In this document: positions 1 to 9,654 of the stretch, one piece after another
How positions within the stretch are numbered: position 1 is the stretch's first letter
Layout of the letters: every line of letters starts with the position of its first letter
Source of the DNA: Henckelia pumila
Taxonomy: Eukaryota > Streptophyta > Magnoliopsida > Lamiales > Gesneriaceae
Length of the DNA stretch: 64,000 nt
Direction: 5' to 3'
Assembly: GCF_033568475.1 (NCBI RefSeq)
Contig: NW_027331831.1
Location: forward strand, 1,054,001-1,118,000
Translations under genes and position numbers: made by a program
The notes under the pieces: model-generated
Databases searched by the model: none
What the model was told of the DNA's origin: nothing
Seen by the model: only the letters and a program-made list of their open reading frames with translations

Positions 1-99
1 TGAAGAAACTGTGCCTCAACAATCCACTTTGGATTTCTCTCTTACTGTCATTCAGGCTCTCATGGCTCATGATGAAAAAAAGACTGCCCAAGCCGAGGA
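1..99 (+). pseudogene. 3' part of an ORF in an old SIRE-like Copia element, cut by a Gypsy insertion
   Basis: An open frame runs from base 2 to base 99. It is cut by the Gypsy element at 100-6620 and resumes in phase at 6626 once one copy of the 5-bp target duplication is discounted. It then continues about 25 codons to a TGA near 6707. I do not recognise the product. Position points to the env-like or unknown ORF that lies downstream of pol in SIRE-type Copia elements, because purine-rich tracts and a 3' LTR follow at 15128-16050. It could instead be an unrelated host ORF. Confidence 0.4.
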
Positions 100-2102
100 T
101 GTGAGACCTCGATTCTAATCATCTAATCTCGGGATAAACAATTATTAAGCAAAAAAGAACAAAGATTAAAAGCAAAGAATTTTTTTTTTTTGAACAGTGC
201 TCGCTCGATCGGTAAAACATTACCGATCGAGCGGGCCAGAAATTCCAAGTCTCTGCCAAAACTTAACAAAAGCCCTCCGCTCGATTGATAAAATCTTACC
301 GATCGAGCGGACACAAAAGTCCAACACTCTGCCTTAGCTCAGGGGTGCTCGCTCGATCGGTAAGATTCAACCGATCGAGCGGGCCCAAATTTGCAGAAAA
401 GAAAACAGATTGCTTGACTTCATTCAACTCCAAGTCTTCCAAACTATATCCATTCAACATGCATAAATCATTCAATACAAGGTAGTTCTAGAGTCATACA
501 ATCTCAAACTATTAGAACATGCTTCAGTCTAGCTTATTCAATGCAATACAATACAGTACGAGTTCGAATACAATCTAAGTTCGATTACATATTCGACTTC
601 TACAACAACAAGGTCTCACTCTATCAACTCGACCACCTAGCCATGCGATCTCTGACTCGGTCCTGCCCCACCTGTTGCCAAGTACACATACAACAAAGAC
701 AACAGCCGGATAATCCGGTGAGAATAATATTCCCAATAAAAAAGACAACCATGCAATATCAGATAAGCATCTCAAAACAAAATACATCAACTTCCAGATA
801 TTCAAATATCAATCATGCAATTCCAAGACAATTCAACATGAAATGCATGTCTTTAAAACTCTGGGATTATCAAGTCCGGATAATCAAGGTAATCAGCTCT
901 TCTCTTCCTCTATTGGGATCCCGAGGATGAACTATCACACAAAATCGCACCGATCCTCCACTCGGGGTGGATAGTGTATAATTCAATCCTCTAGACTCTG
1001 AAGCAACTATATAGAGTTAAGTCGGTCATTGCAGTAAATCGCCTGCCAATGCCCCAAACTATAGTTCTCAGAACATTTAAATCAAAATTAAATAAATCCA
1101 TTGGCTCAATATGAATGCAATGCAAATCATAACTCATTCAAGTAAATCAAATAACATGCAAGTATGTGATTTTTCCGGAACACTCGAATCAAGTCGGATT
1201 CGAGTTAATCGTTCCATTCCAGTCTAAGTCGTCTTATACCTCTTTCAAACGTCAATGCTCCAACCTGAAAACAACAACAATACTCATTCAAGATTCAATC
1301 AAACTTCCTAGTCGAAAATAAGAAAGTCGATACTATACCGGCTACAATCTTCGAAGCGATGAAATCTCACAACTCAACGGCCTTCGAACGAATCTGTAAG
1401 GAGGTAAGAAAAGATCAACAGTGACGATCAAACTCAATAGCCAAATATCATCAACTCAAAACGGTTCAAAATCCCAATTACAAATCGGCGGCATAACGAC
1501 TATATTCTAATCAAACCGAAAACGCAGACAGCATAATATCAATCCAATAAACTCAAAACAACCAATCTTCAACCATAACAATCCAATTCCAACAAATCAT
1601 AAAAACTCAACTTTCAAACAATCTTCCAAAAATCATAACAAATCCGAACGACGCTCTATTTCAAAACAGACAGAGAACAAACGATCAAAACTCTGCCAAG
1701 AACAACATACTAGAAACTCAATCGATTCTAACAACATCCAAAAAATAAAATGTATCTGATCGTAGAAAAACTTACGATAGAACGAAGCTCTCGCAGCTGT
1801 GATCGCTAATCTGCCTTCAGAAATAATTTCCAACGGACGGATCGAGCTCGGGGTGAAATCTAAAAGCTTGAAACTCACGTTTTAGTTCTTCAATGGAGGG
1901 AGAGGCGATGGAGGAAGGAGAGAATGGAGGAGAAGAAGTCAAAGCAAGCTTAAATATCTATTTAAGTCCAAAATTGCATTATAGTCCCTAAAAAATTAGA
2001 AATTTGCAAAAAGGACCCTGATCAAAATCAAGTCGGCTCTTAAACTCTGGAATCTCCGATTATCTCAAATAAAGTCAATTAAGATAAAATTGGGGTGTTA
2101 TA
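100..2102 (-). repeat. 3' LTR of the gag-only Gypsy element
   Basis: This is a near-identical copy of 4611-6620 with scattered substitutions and small indels. Its outer end on the element strand still reads ...CACA. The inner end has decayed from TG to TA (bases 2101-2102), which changes the first dinucleotide of the 3' LTR. Three GATC-centred inverted repeats sit at 202-233, 277-310 and 350-381. Confidence 0.93.
202..381. repeat. Three consecutive hairpin units built on CGCTCGATCGGTAA (3' LTR copy)
   Basis: Each unit is an imperfect palindrome: an arm like CGCTCGATCGGTAA, a 4-10 base spacer, and the reverse complement. Units lie at 202-233 (14-bp arms), 277-310 and 350-381. They recur at 4712-4743, 4787-4820 and 4860-4891 in the 5' LTR. 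On the element strand they fall close to the LTR 3' end, so they would be in R/U5 of the RNA. Confidence 0.85.
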
Positions 2103-2115
2103 ATTCTCCCCCTCT
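2103..2115 (-). other. Polypurine tract of the gag-only Gypsy element
   Basis: The minus strand reads AGAGGGGGAGAAT directly before the 3' LTR. This is the expected plus-strand primer for reverse transcription. It overlaps the stop codon of the pol relic (2114-2116). Confidence 0.85.
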
Positions 2116-2164
2116 AAGAAAAGATTTCATCCTCGAAATCAAACACGGTTCCAACACGAACTCC
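2114..2164 (-). pseudogene. Residual C-terminus of Gypsy pol
   Basis: About 16 codons on the minus strand end ...FDFEDEIFS and a TAG stop that overlaps the polypurine tract. A tail ending in FEDE plus a few residues is common at the end of plant Gypsy polyproteins. This suggests that an ancestor had full pol and that an internal deletion removed everything between the gag/protease boundary and this point. The 2165-3030 stretch between the two relics shows no recognisable domain. Confidence 0.55.
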
Positions 2165-3030
2165 GTCTCTCGAATTACTCCTTCAAGTCCGTCAAAGCAA
2201 AAGTCTACTCATTCTTGTCAGAAATCTTCCTAAGCTCCGTCACAATCAAATCATCTCTGGTTCCAATTCAAGGCATAACATCTAAGTTCGACTCGTCTGA
2301 CCTGGCTGTCCGTCGTTCTGAGGGTATTGAAATAGAATGCGGTAGCAGATTTCATCAATCAGACAACCAAAAACAGATAGTAGATAAAATAAGAACAACT
2401 CAAAACATCAGTTGTTGCATACAATTCCTCAGATAAAGATTCGCAGTCAGAAATCTCATACAATCTAATCCTCTTCTATGCCTCCAAATCAGTTCCGTCT
2501 GCGGAAACAATTAATCCAACTCTTAAGATTAGAAAAGATCACGAAAATTTCCTCATAAGACACTAGATAACAGATCTTCTAATCAATAAGATCGCTGCGA
2601 GTTCAAAGTCCAGATTCAGACATCGAGTCTCGAGCGTCTTCAGCTGTCTCGATGTCTAGACTAGAGCGCGATTCCTCTGAATAAGATACATCCCAAAATC
2701 TCGATAATAAAAGAGCGCTGATCGGCATAAATTCCATCATCAAATCATACAATCAAAGAAAACCATTCGATCAAAAAAAATAATTCACACATCGAAGAAT
2801 AGAATACAACTGCTCGGCACAAACATCTGCTATACGATTCTCAAAAGCTATGAAAAATCTGTACAATTCTCATTCCAAAAAGATAATAAATCAACGATAA
2901 GAATTCCTAGTCTCGATTAATTCTTCTGAAAGATCCGGTTAATCAAAATTTAACAAACACGGCAGGAGTGTTCGTCAATTCGAACGATTCAACAAATGTT
3001 TAGAGGCACGTTAAACATAAAATAGATTCT

Positions 3031-4239
3031 TCAATAAGAGGCAAGAGACTCGCCAGTATCTAACAGTCCAATAAGAATGGAAAACCAAAATCGAACGTTA
3101 CCTGATCTGTCATTATCAGGTGCAGCCTGAGTCTGCGGATCCTCAGACAGAGAAAAAACTCGTGCCTGTTGTCTGAGAGGCTGGCTTGCATACTGATTAC
3201 CTTCCTGCCTATTCTGCTGCTGAGGTTGGAAAGAGTAGACAGTAGGTGCTTGCTGCTGAGGCTGAGCTGACTGTCTCGAGAAATTTCCACTCTGAGCTTG
3301 CTCAGGGCCACGCTGAGGACACGCTCTGGAAAAGTGCCCCGCCTGGTTACAGATATAGCAGCTTCCAAAAACACCTCTACATTGATCACTGGAGTGACGA
3401 CCTCCGCAATTGGCACAAGATATGCCTGACTGAACCGAACTCTGTCAAGATCCATATTGCCTCGAATCACTAGAGCTCGAAGAACTGCTTCCGTGCTTTT
3501 TAAACTGCTTCCCCTTCGGATGATAGTAATCATTTCTATTACCTCCACTGCTACCACCCTCAGAACTCGGTGGTTGATTCTGAAATTGAAAAGACTGATT
3601 CTGGAAATGAGATGGTTGGTTCTGGTATTGAGAAGGTTGTGCCTGGAATTGTCCTTGCTGCTGCTGAGGCACAAACTGACCTCCTCTATGTCTCCACAAA
3701 CCTGCTTCAGCTCCTTTTGTGTGATTCATGGCATCCGCAAAATTATCTGGCCTAGCAGTGTTTACCAACGTGAAGATATCAGGGTTCAGACCATTAATGA
3801 ACTGGTCGGCCTTAGCTTCTTCATTGTCGGCAATGTGTGGTGCAAAACGCAACAAGCTGTCAAACTTGGCTATGTACTCCTCAATGTTCAAATTCCCTTG
3901 CCTCAGATTTGCAAACTCGGCTCCCTTGTCCTTTCGGTACGAAACTGGGAAAAACCGTTTATAAAACTCAGACTTAAACAGATTCCAGTTAATAGTTGTA
4001 CCTCGGTTCTCCATGTATCTCTTCGTCATGGTCCACCAGTTCTTTGCAACAGCACGAAGCTGATGAATAATCAACCTGGTTCTGCGGTCATCAGAATAGT
4101 CAAGGGAATCGAACAACTGATCAACGTCATCCAACCAGCTCTCGCAGCCAACGGGATTCTCTATACCCAGCAACAAAGGAGGGTTAAACGACTGAAACCT
4201 CTTCAGCAAGGTTTTCATCGGCGTCGCTGTAGCATCCAT
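3031..4239 (-). pseudogene. Gypsy gag polyprotein with an internal stop
   Basis: The frame starts at ATG 4239; an in-frame TGA lies upstream of it. About 265 codons contain the retrotransposon gag domain, with a W-rich core (RAVAKNWWTMTKR, NWNLFKSEFYKRFFP), followed by a Gln/Asn/Ser-rich linker. A TGA at 3445-3447 interrupts the frame. Beyond it the same frame resumes and encodes two cysteine clusters: CANCGGRHSSDQC and a canonical CX2CX4HX4C zinc knuckle (CYICNQAGHFSRAC). The frame ends at 3031, just after LLDTGES, which resembles the start of the aspartic protease. Gag packages element RNA into particles. The internal stop would leave a Gag without its nucleic-acid-binding knuckle. Confidence 0.85.
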
Positions 4240-4593
4240 CTGAACAGTTTCAGTACTAGCTTGCTCATTCGATGGAGTAACTGGCGGTAGGTTCCTGTTA
4301 ATAACTCATCAAGGACCCATCTGATAATCAAAGGTTAGGACACAAGATATCTCATCGCTGCAATTCGATGCCCTTGCAACCTCTCAGAATTCTGATACCA
4401 TTCGATAACAACACAAATCATGTTTTATAAATTAAATCACATAGTCATGTAATTCAAATAATTCTCAATTAATAAAGCATGCTCGCATGGTATTTAAACA
4501 AATCAATTTAAATAACTCAGTCACATGCGAGAAATCAATTCATGCAAACTCGATCAACCCCGCTCACTTCTAAATTCAGTCCAAGATCTTATC

Positions 4594-4605
4594 GCTCTGA
4601 TACCA
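4594..4605 (-). other. Primer binding site (initiator tRNA-Met), Gypsy element
   Basis: The minus strand reads TGGTATCAGAGC five bases inside the 5' LTR end, complementary to the 3' end of plant initiator tRNA-Met. Confidence 0.93.
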
Positions 4606-4610
4606 CTTAA

Positions 4611-6620
4611 TGTGAGACCTCGATTCTAATCATCTAATATCGGGATAAACAATTATTAAGCAAACAATAACAAAGATTAAAAGAAAAGAATTTTTTTTTT
4701 TGAACAGTGCTCGCTCGATCGGTAAAACATTACCGATCGAGCGGGCCAGAAATTCCAAGTCTCTGCCAAAACTTAACAAAAGCCCTCCGCTCGATTGATA
4801 AAATCTTACCGATCGAGCGGACACAAAAGTCCAACACTCTGCCTTAGCTCAGGGGTGCTCGCTCGATCGGTAAGATTCAACCGATCGAGCGGGCCCAAAT
4901 TTGCAGAAAAGAAAACAGATTGCTTGACTTCATTCAACTCCAAGTCTTCCAAACTATATCCATTCAACATGCATAAATCATTCAATACAAGGTAGTTCTA
5001 GAGTCATACAATCTCAAACTATTAGAACATGCTTCAGTCTAGCTTATTCAATGCAATACAATACAGTACGAGTTCGAATACAATCTAAGTTCGATTACAT
5101 ATTCGACTTCTACAACAACAAGGTCTCACTCTATCAACTCGACCACCTAGCCATGCGATCTCTGACTCGGTCCTGCCCCACCTGTTGCCAAGTACACATA
5201 CAACAAAGACAACAGCCGGATAATCCGGTGAGAATAATATTCCCAATAAAAAAGACAACCATGCAATATCAGATAAGCATCTCAAAACAAAATACATCAA
5301 CTTCCAGATATTCAAATATCAATCATGCAATTCCAAGACAATTCAACATGAAATGCATGTCTTTAAAACTCTGGGATTATCAAGTCCGGATAATCAAGGT
5401 AATCAACTCTTCTCTTCCTCTATTGGGATCCCGAGGATGAACTATCACACAAAATCGCACCGACCCTCCACTCGGGGTGGATAGTGTATAATTCAATCCT
5501 CTAGACTCTGAAGCAACTATATAGAGTTAAGTCGGTCATTGCAGTAAATCGCCTGCCAATGCCCCAAACTATAGTTCTCAGAACGTTTAAATCAAAATTA
5601 AATAAATCCATTGGCTCAATATGAATGCAATGTAAATCATAACTCATTCAAGTAAATCAAATAACATGCAAGTATGTGATTTTTCCGGAACACTCGAATC
5701 AAGTCGGATTCGAGTTAATCGTTCCATTCCAGTCTAATTCGTCTTATACCTCTTTCAAATGTCGATGCTCCAACCTGGAAACAACAACAATACTCATTCA
5801 AGATTCAATCAAACTTCCTAGTCGAAAATAAGAAAGTCGATACTATACCGGCTACAATCTTCGAAGCGATTCAACTCCTGAAATCTCACAACTCAACGGC
5901 CTTCGAACGAATCTGTACGGAGGTAAGAGAAGATCAACAATGATGATTAAACTCAATAGCCAAATATCATCAACTCAAAACGGTTCAAAATCTCAATTAC
6001 AAACCGGCGGCATAACGGCTATATTCTAATCAAACCGAAAATGCAAACATCATAATATCAATCCAATAAACTCAAAACAACCAACCTTCAACCATAACAA
6101 TCCAATTCCAATAAATCATAAAAACTCAACTTTCGAATAATCTTCCAAAATCATAACAAATCCGAACGACGCTCTATTTCAAAACCGACAGAGAATAAAC
6201 GGTCAGAACTCTGCCAAGAACAACATACTAGCAACTCAATCGATTCTAACGACATTCGAAAAATAGAATATATCTGATCGGAGAAAAAATTACGATAGAA
6301 CGAAGCTCTCGCAGCCGTGATCGCTAATCTGCCTTCAGAAATAATTTCCAACGGACGGATCGAGCTCGGGGTGAAATCTAAAAGCTTGAAACTCACGTTT
6401 TAGTTCTTCAATGGAGGGAGAGGCGATGGAGGAAGGAGATAGTGGAGGAGAAGAAGTCAAAACAAGCTTAAATATCTATTTAAGTCCAAAATTGCATTAT
6501 AGTTTCTGAAAAATCCGAAATTTGAAAAAAGGACCCTGATCAAAATTAAGTCGGCTCTTGAACTTTGGAATCTCCGATTATCTCAAATAAAGTCAATTAA
6601 GATAAAATTGGGGCGTTACA
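4611..6620 (-). repeat. 5' LTR of the gag-only Gypsy element
   Basis: Partner of 100-2102. It keeps the canonical TG...CA ends on the element strand. It contains the three hairpin units at 4712-4743, 4787-4820 and 4860-4891. No ORF of more than about 130 codons is present and I take none as real. Confidence 0.93.
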
Positions 6621-6625
6621 GAGGA

Positions 6626-7024
6626 GGACTTGGATCTTTATGGAGCCTTGTTAGGTGACTATCGTACAAGATTTGTCATTTCTGGGCAAAAAGGGGAGAG
6701 AGAATGCACAAGATGAGGCTGGTCCATATGGGACTAAGGACGATGAGGATGAGGACACGAAGATCAAAAGGGATCTGATACTGATCAATTTTGGATTGAT
6801 TGGTGTCACCCCATATTTTTTCCTTATCTCATCTTAGCTTTAATTTTTTGATTATTTATTTATTTATTTTATTTTATTTTGATCTAGTTGCGTGCTTTAT
6901 TTGTCAAATATTCTCTAACTAGACTAAACTCTTCTACCCTAATTTTCTAATACAGGAATAATAGAATCCCTACGTGTTATTGTCCATGTTATCCGTCGTT
7001 TGCCAACACGAGGGACAACACTTC
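6626..7024 (+). other. Old SIRE-like Copia element, 3' untranslated region (left piece)
   Basis: Continuation of bases 1-99 after the Gypsy insertion. The interrupted ORF ends near 6707. A purine-rich tract (caaaaaggggagagagaa) follows at about 6684-6701, then AT-rich DNA. The right piece resumes at 15128 after the Copia insertion with further aggggga tracts, as in the long 3' region of SIRE/Maximus-type elements. Confidence 0.5.
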
Positions 7025-8688
7025 TGTTACGTCTTAAACGCATACAAATTTCTTCTTATGAGATTAATGTTTTTAATGCATTAACAAGTCTCATAATATT
7101 ATGTTTTGATGATTACAAAACTCGGTTAATTATTACTAACCATTTAAAGTGAGATTTTACAGATTAGATTTATTGATGATTAAATTCTTGGAAGCTATTT
7201 TGAAGCTATACATGTATTTATAAAGTCTTGTATTGCTCATTGAATGGATGAAACATTGTTAAGAGATATGAAGAAAAAGACAAGAAGAAGCCAAAGTATG
7301 GAGAATTAACTTCCGAAAATTACTGGGAAATTTCTAGGCATTGAAATCCGATCTTCACCAGTCATAATCGTGATGAGGAAGTTTTACATGTGCTGTCCAA
7401 ATTTGAGAGCAATCCAACGGCTAGATATGAAGTTATGATTTTTCCACAAAAGTTGTGCAGTACCTATTTCTGCAGAACTTGAAGTGAAGGATGAAGAATC
7501 AACTTCTGAAAATTACTAGACGTGCTTGAGACATCCAAATCAAATCTGCACCGATCAATATTAGGATGTTTTAAAACTTATATCAAAATTTCATATCAAT
7601 CCAACGGCTAGATATGGAGTTATGATTTTTCCACAAAAGTTGCACAGTAACTATTTCTGCAGAACATGAAGCAAATGATGAAGATTCAACTTCAGAAATT
7701 AACTGGGATTTTTTGAAACATCCAAATCAAATCTCCACCAATCAGATTCAAATTTAGGATGTTTTACAATCTCTGTCCAAAATTCAGATCAATCCAACGG
7801 ATGGATATGGAGATATGAATTTTTCAAATTTGTTGCACAGAACAAGTTCGAAAACTTGATGAAGTGACTTCCGAACATTACTGGAAATGTTTGACTATTA
7901 AAACCAAATATTAACAGTTCAGAATGAAGATCCAGATGTTTTAAAGCTTCAGTTCAAATTTCAGATCAATCCAACGGTTAGATTGGAAGATATGATTTGT
8001 CCACAAAATCCGCTCAGTGCTGGGAAAAAGTAGGCAGCGGCGCCGAACACTTTTTGTCACTCCTTGACTTCTTAACACACGCTCCAAGAACTCAAATCAG
8101 ATACAAATCTTTGCCAACTATAAATAGAGGCCATCCAAGTTCATTTGGAGACATCCCAACTCATCTCTTCTCTCCTTTGCAAGCAATTTCTCACAATCAA
8201 AGTGTTTGTGTGATATATTTGAGAGTGTTTGTAAAAATAGTTTGTGAGTTGGTTGTGCTATTGTTGTAAACACTTGAGTGTGAAGCCAAGTGTGTTGTGC
8301 TATCGTTGTAAGCACTTGAGTGTGAAGCCAAGTGTTTGTGTTGAGGCTATCCTTGGAGCCCTTAAGGCCAAGAGTATTGAGTTGTATCGGCACGGTGATC
8401 GTGTCAAGTTTTACGGCTATCCTTGGAGCCATCAAGGCCAAGACGTTGAAGTTCTAGTGGATTCTTGGTTAATCGATCTTAACCAAGAAGGGGAGACGTA
8501 GACGATTTATCGTCGAACTTCCATAAACATATCCTATCTCATTTATCGCTTTATTTCTTTTACGCATTTATTTACCGCATTTATTTTTTATTGCTTTAAG
8601 TCTTCCGCTTACGTATTTGCATAATCGCTTTAAATTGCTAAAGTTGTCAATAGAACCTAAATCCCTCCCCCCAAATTAGGTTCTAACA
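7025..8688 (+). repeat. 5' LTR of the 8.1 kb Copia element
   Basis: Starts TGTTACGTC and ends TTCTAACA. The U3 part contains four diverged tandem units of about 180-190 bp. Each holds caatccaacgg (7410, 7597, 7790, 7967), followed by a stretch like atatggagttatgatttttc. A TATA box is at 8119-8126. Downstream are a 43-bp direct duplication (about 8245-8332) and a duplicated ggctatccttggagcc segment (8345, 8421). Confidence 0.95.
8119..8126 (+). promoter_or_regulatory. TATA box of the Copia 5' LTR
   Basis: TATAAATA followed by gaggcc, downstream of the tandem U3 repeats. This is the expected promoter position for element transcription. The same box is at 14531-14538 in the 3' LTR, so transcription could run from there into flanking DNA. 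Confidence 0.75.
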
Positions 8689-8690
8689 AG

Positions 8691-8703
8691 TGGTATCAGA
8701 GCC
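8691..8703 (+). other. Primer binding site (initiator tRNA-Met), 8.1 kb Copia element
   Basis: TGGTATCAGAGCC lies two bases inside the 5' LTR end. Confidence 0.95.
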
Positions 8704-8736
8704 ACCTTTTTACAAAAATATTTTCAAAAAGGCTCT

Positions 8737-9654
8737 ATGGCAAATCTAGCTAGCGATTATGCTCAAGGGCAATCTATCAATCGTCCTTCTCTTTTCAACG
8801 GCATAAACTACGGATATTGGAAAAATCGAATGTCCCTATATATTCAATCAGTAGATTATGATCTTTGGAAAGTTACGGTAAAAGGTCCCTACAAACCTAT
8901 GAAAGAGGTTGAAGGGATTAAAATTCCTAAGGTAATGGATGACTTTACCAAGGAGGACATGCGATTAATTTCTCAAAATGCTAAAGCTATGAATATTTTG
9001 CATTATTCTTTAGATATGAACGAGTACAACCAAATATCAATGTGCTCCTCCGCTAAAGAAATATGGGATAAATTAGAGATATGCCATGAGGGAACCAACC
9101 AGGTCAAGGAAACAAAAATTGACCTCCTAGAGCTCAAACATGAGACATTTGAGATGAAAGCCTATGAAGATAGCGATGAGGAGGAAGCCAACATATGTCT
9201 CATGGCCAAGGATGATGACATCGCCTCCGACGATGATGATGAGGTACCATCTTACGATGAATTACTACAAGCTTATAAGCTTATGTTTGACATGGCTAAA
9301 TCACTTAGAAAAGAAAATAGAAACCTAAAAAATGAATTAGAATCTAAGGAGCATGAAAACCTAAGATTAAAGGATGACATAGCTACCTTAGAAAAATCAT
9401 TTTATAAATTCAATGTTAGTAGTAACAAGTTGAATAATTTACTAAGCATGCAAAAATGTAGCTTTGATAAGGGTGGAATAGGGTATGGTAAGAAATCAAT
9501 AGATTTTACTAGCCTTATTGCTAAAGCCAAAATGAGATCACCCCCTACATGCTCTTATTGTTGTAAAATTGGTCATGCTAGATATAAATGTAGATCTTTA
9601 AGATTTCAATATGATCAAAAGAGCTATATGAAATGGAGGCCTAAGAGTACTTAA
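8737..9654 (+). CDS. Copia gag (nucleocapsid precursor), 305 aa
   Basis: The N-terminal third matches Copia-type gag (LFNGINYGYWKNRMSLYIQS, then RLISQNAKAMNILHYSL). An acidic segment (EDSDEEEAN) and a coiled-coil-like Lys/Glu stretch around residues 180-230 follow. A CX2CX4HX4C zinc knuckle, CSYCCKIGHARYKC, lies near residues 269-282. The frame ends at a TAA at 9652-9654, just after a segment that in relatives continues into protease. It may originally have been fused to pol; about 300 bp downstream are out of frame. The start ATG is 33 bp after the primer site and fits well. Confidence 0.85.
   Translation: MANLASDYAQGQSINRPSLFNGINYGYWKNRMSLYIQSVDYDLWKVTVKGPYKPMKEVEGIKIPKVMDDFTKEDMRLISQNAKAMNILHYSLDMNEYNQISMCSSAKEIWDKLEICHEGTNQVKETKIDLLELKHETFEMKAYEDSDEEEANICLMAKDDDIASDDDDEVPSYDELLQAYKLMFDMAKSLRKENRNLKNELESKEHENLRLKDDIATLEKSFYKFNVSSNKLNNLLSMQKCSFDKGGIGYGKKSIDFTSLIAKAKMRSPPTCSYCCKIGHARYKCRSLRFQYDQKSYMKWRPKST

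Larger units (their letters stand above)
100..6620 (-). mobile_element. Gypsy-type LTR retrotransposon, gag only (non-autonomous), minus strand
   Basis: The two LTRs are 2003 bp (100-2102) and 2010 bp (4611-6620), with flanking 5-bp duplications GAGGA at 95-99 and 6621-6625. Read on the minus strand, the 5' LTR (6620 to 4611) starts TGTAACGCCCC and ends GAGGTCTCACA. A primer site for initiator tRNA-Met follows, then gag, a short relic of the pol C-terminus, a polypurine tract and the 3' LTR. The interior is only 2.5 kb. Protease, reverse transcriptase, RNase H and integrase are missing, so any movement would need proteins from another copy. Gag itself carries a stop. Classed as Gypsy from the gag type and the element order. 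Confidence 0.93.

Noticed and set aside
202..381. CRISPR-like array of repeats
   Set aside because: Only three units, spacing of about 40 bp made of related LTR sequence, and eukaryotic context; it is an LTR hairpin array.
541..930. 129-codon ORF in the Gypsy LTR, repeated at 5051-5440
   Set aside because: It lies wholly inside both LTRs, runs opposite to the element and has no recognisable motif; similarity between the two is due to LTR identity.
3457..4290. 277-codon plus-strand ORF
   Set aside because: Antisense shadow of the Gypsy gag, with low-complexity Leu/Arg content.
6626..7024. End of a 5' LTR, based on ggacaacac shared with 16043-16051
   Set aside because: The shared word is too short and the rest does not align; the purine tracts on either side fit a 3' untranslated region better.
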